In this document: positions 6,016 through 6,423 of the stretch, one piece after another
Numbering within the stretch: the stretch's first letter is position 1
How the letters are laid out: every line of letters starts with the position of its first letter
From: Bdellovibrionales bacterium
GTDB taxonomy: Bacteria; Bdellovibrionota; UBA1018; CAIMNF01
Assembly (NCBI GenBank): GCA_947457605.1
Contig: CANGWP010000119.1
Location: 1 to 6,423 of the forward strand
Reading direction: 5' to 3'
Length of the DNA: 6,423 nt
Translations under genes and position numbers: made by a program
Notes under the pieces: model-generated
The model's input: the letters and a program-made list of their open reading frames with translations, nothing else
What the model was told of the DNA's origin: nothing
Databases searched by the model: none

Positions 6016-6423
6016 ATGGGTTGTTCCGGTGGATTTCTCTCCTGAAGAATCCAAAAGTCTGGATTGCTGGGTTTTGCGCGTTCCATTGTCTTGCTATTTT
6101 TTTGTGTGAGTTCCCCGGCTCATCTCCGGTGAGGAGGGTAATTGCGGATCCCGTGTTTCGAGGGTATGTCCGTTTTTTCAATTTGGGTCAGAACTGGTCG
6201 ATGTTTGCTCCGGAACCTGCAAGTATCAATGCTTTCCTGCGTGCCGAGGTGAAATTCACGGATGGGACAACCGGCTTCTTTGATCTTCCTAGAATGGCGA
6301 ATATGAATCTGGTGGAGCGCTTTTTCAAGGAACGATACCGGAAATGGGCCATCGACAACGTCAGGTCTGACGATCACAAGGGATTTTGGCCCGCCACAGC
6401 CCGGTATGTGGCTAGAGGTGTTC
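6012..6423 (+). CDS. Membrane-anchored protein with HTTM-associated-type domain (3' end outside window)
   Basis: The frame is open from ATG 6012 to the right edge, 137 residues without a stop. It overlaps the DCC stop as ATGA. A single hydrophobic helix spans about residues 16-34. Next comes F-F-N-L-G-Q-N-W-S-M-F-A-P-E-P at 55-69, then a strand-like segment with D-G-T near 90 and an F-F-K-E-R-Y-R-K-W motif near 109-117. This W-x-M-F-x-P-x-P followed by an F-x-D-G-type strand and an E-R-Y-R-K-W motif resembles the soluble part found with HTTM (vitamin K-dependent gamma-carboxylase-like) membrane proteins, which often neighbour DCC proteins. That assignment is from memory of the pattern. No function is claimed. 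An HTTM gene may follow beyond the window. Confidence 0.75.
   Translation, partial: MNGLFRWISLLKNPKVWIAGFCAFHCLAIFLCEFPGSSPVRRVIADPVFRGYVRFFNLGQNWSMFAPEPASINAFLRAEVKFTDGTTGFFDLPRMANMNLVERFFKERYRKWAIDNVRSDDHKGFWPATARYVARGV

Noticed and set aside
5687..6181. Long minus-strand open frame opposite the DCC and membrane genes
   Set aside because: It runs antisense to two coding frames with recognisable motifs, and its translation shows no domain pattern.

Overview
The window looks like a chromosomal segment of a Gram-negative bacterium. Several products carry export signals or act in the periplasm: an HtrA/DegP protease, two small secreted proteins and a repetitive periplasmic-type helical protein. 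GC content is moderate by eye. The gene mix (ECF sigma factor with an 18-residue-repeat DUF3106-like protein, a DCC protein next to an HTTM-associated-type membrane protein) suggests a Deltaproteobacteria/Bdellovibrionota-like or related lineage, but nothing here fixes the taxonomy. There are no tRNA or rRNA genes, insertion sequences, phage genes or CRISPR arrays.

Layout. (1) 1-423 (+): C-terminal part of an SGNH/GDSL-type hydrolase cut by the left edge. (2) 470-3433 (-): five genes in one direction. In transcription order they are an ECF sigma factor, a single-pass membrane protein that is the likely anti-sigma factor, a 68-residue acidic secreted protein, a secreted protein made of five 18-residue repeats, and a DEAD-box RNA helicase. 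The first four overlap by 4, 4 and 14 bp, so they are probably translationally coupled; the helicase follows after 43 bp. (3) 3434-3561: divergent intergenic region with a 14-bp perfect inverted repeat, one arm of which covers the sigma factor's first codons. (4) 3562-3975 (+): secreted Gly-rich protein with two 28-residue repeats and a poly-Ser tail, followed by a rho-independent terminator. (5) 4035-5522/5555 (-): HtrA/DegP-family serine protease with two PDZ domains. (6) 5599-6423 (+): a DCC-family thiol-disulfide oxidoreductase-like protein overlapping by 4 bp a membrane protein that runs off the right edge.

Working model (inference). The sigma operon resembles an envelope-stress cell-surface signalling module. 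A sigma factor would be held by a zinc-finger-less membrane anti-sigma protein, with two exported partners outside the membrane. The repeat protein carries L-[TSP]-x-x-[QE] motifs reminiscent of the LTxxQ motifs of Spy/CpxP-type periplasmic sensors and chaperones. The divergent secreted protein and the HtrA protease fit the same envelope-homeostasis theme, but no shared promoter motif was found. The most interesting points are this compact four-gene sigma cassette, a shared 14-residue motif in the outer parts of two of its proteins, and the inverted repeat that could pair with the sigma start codon.
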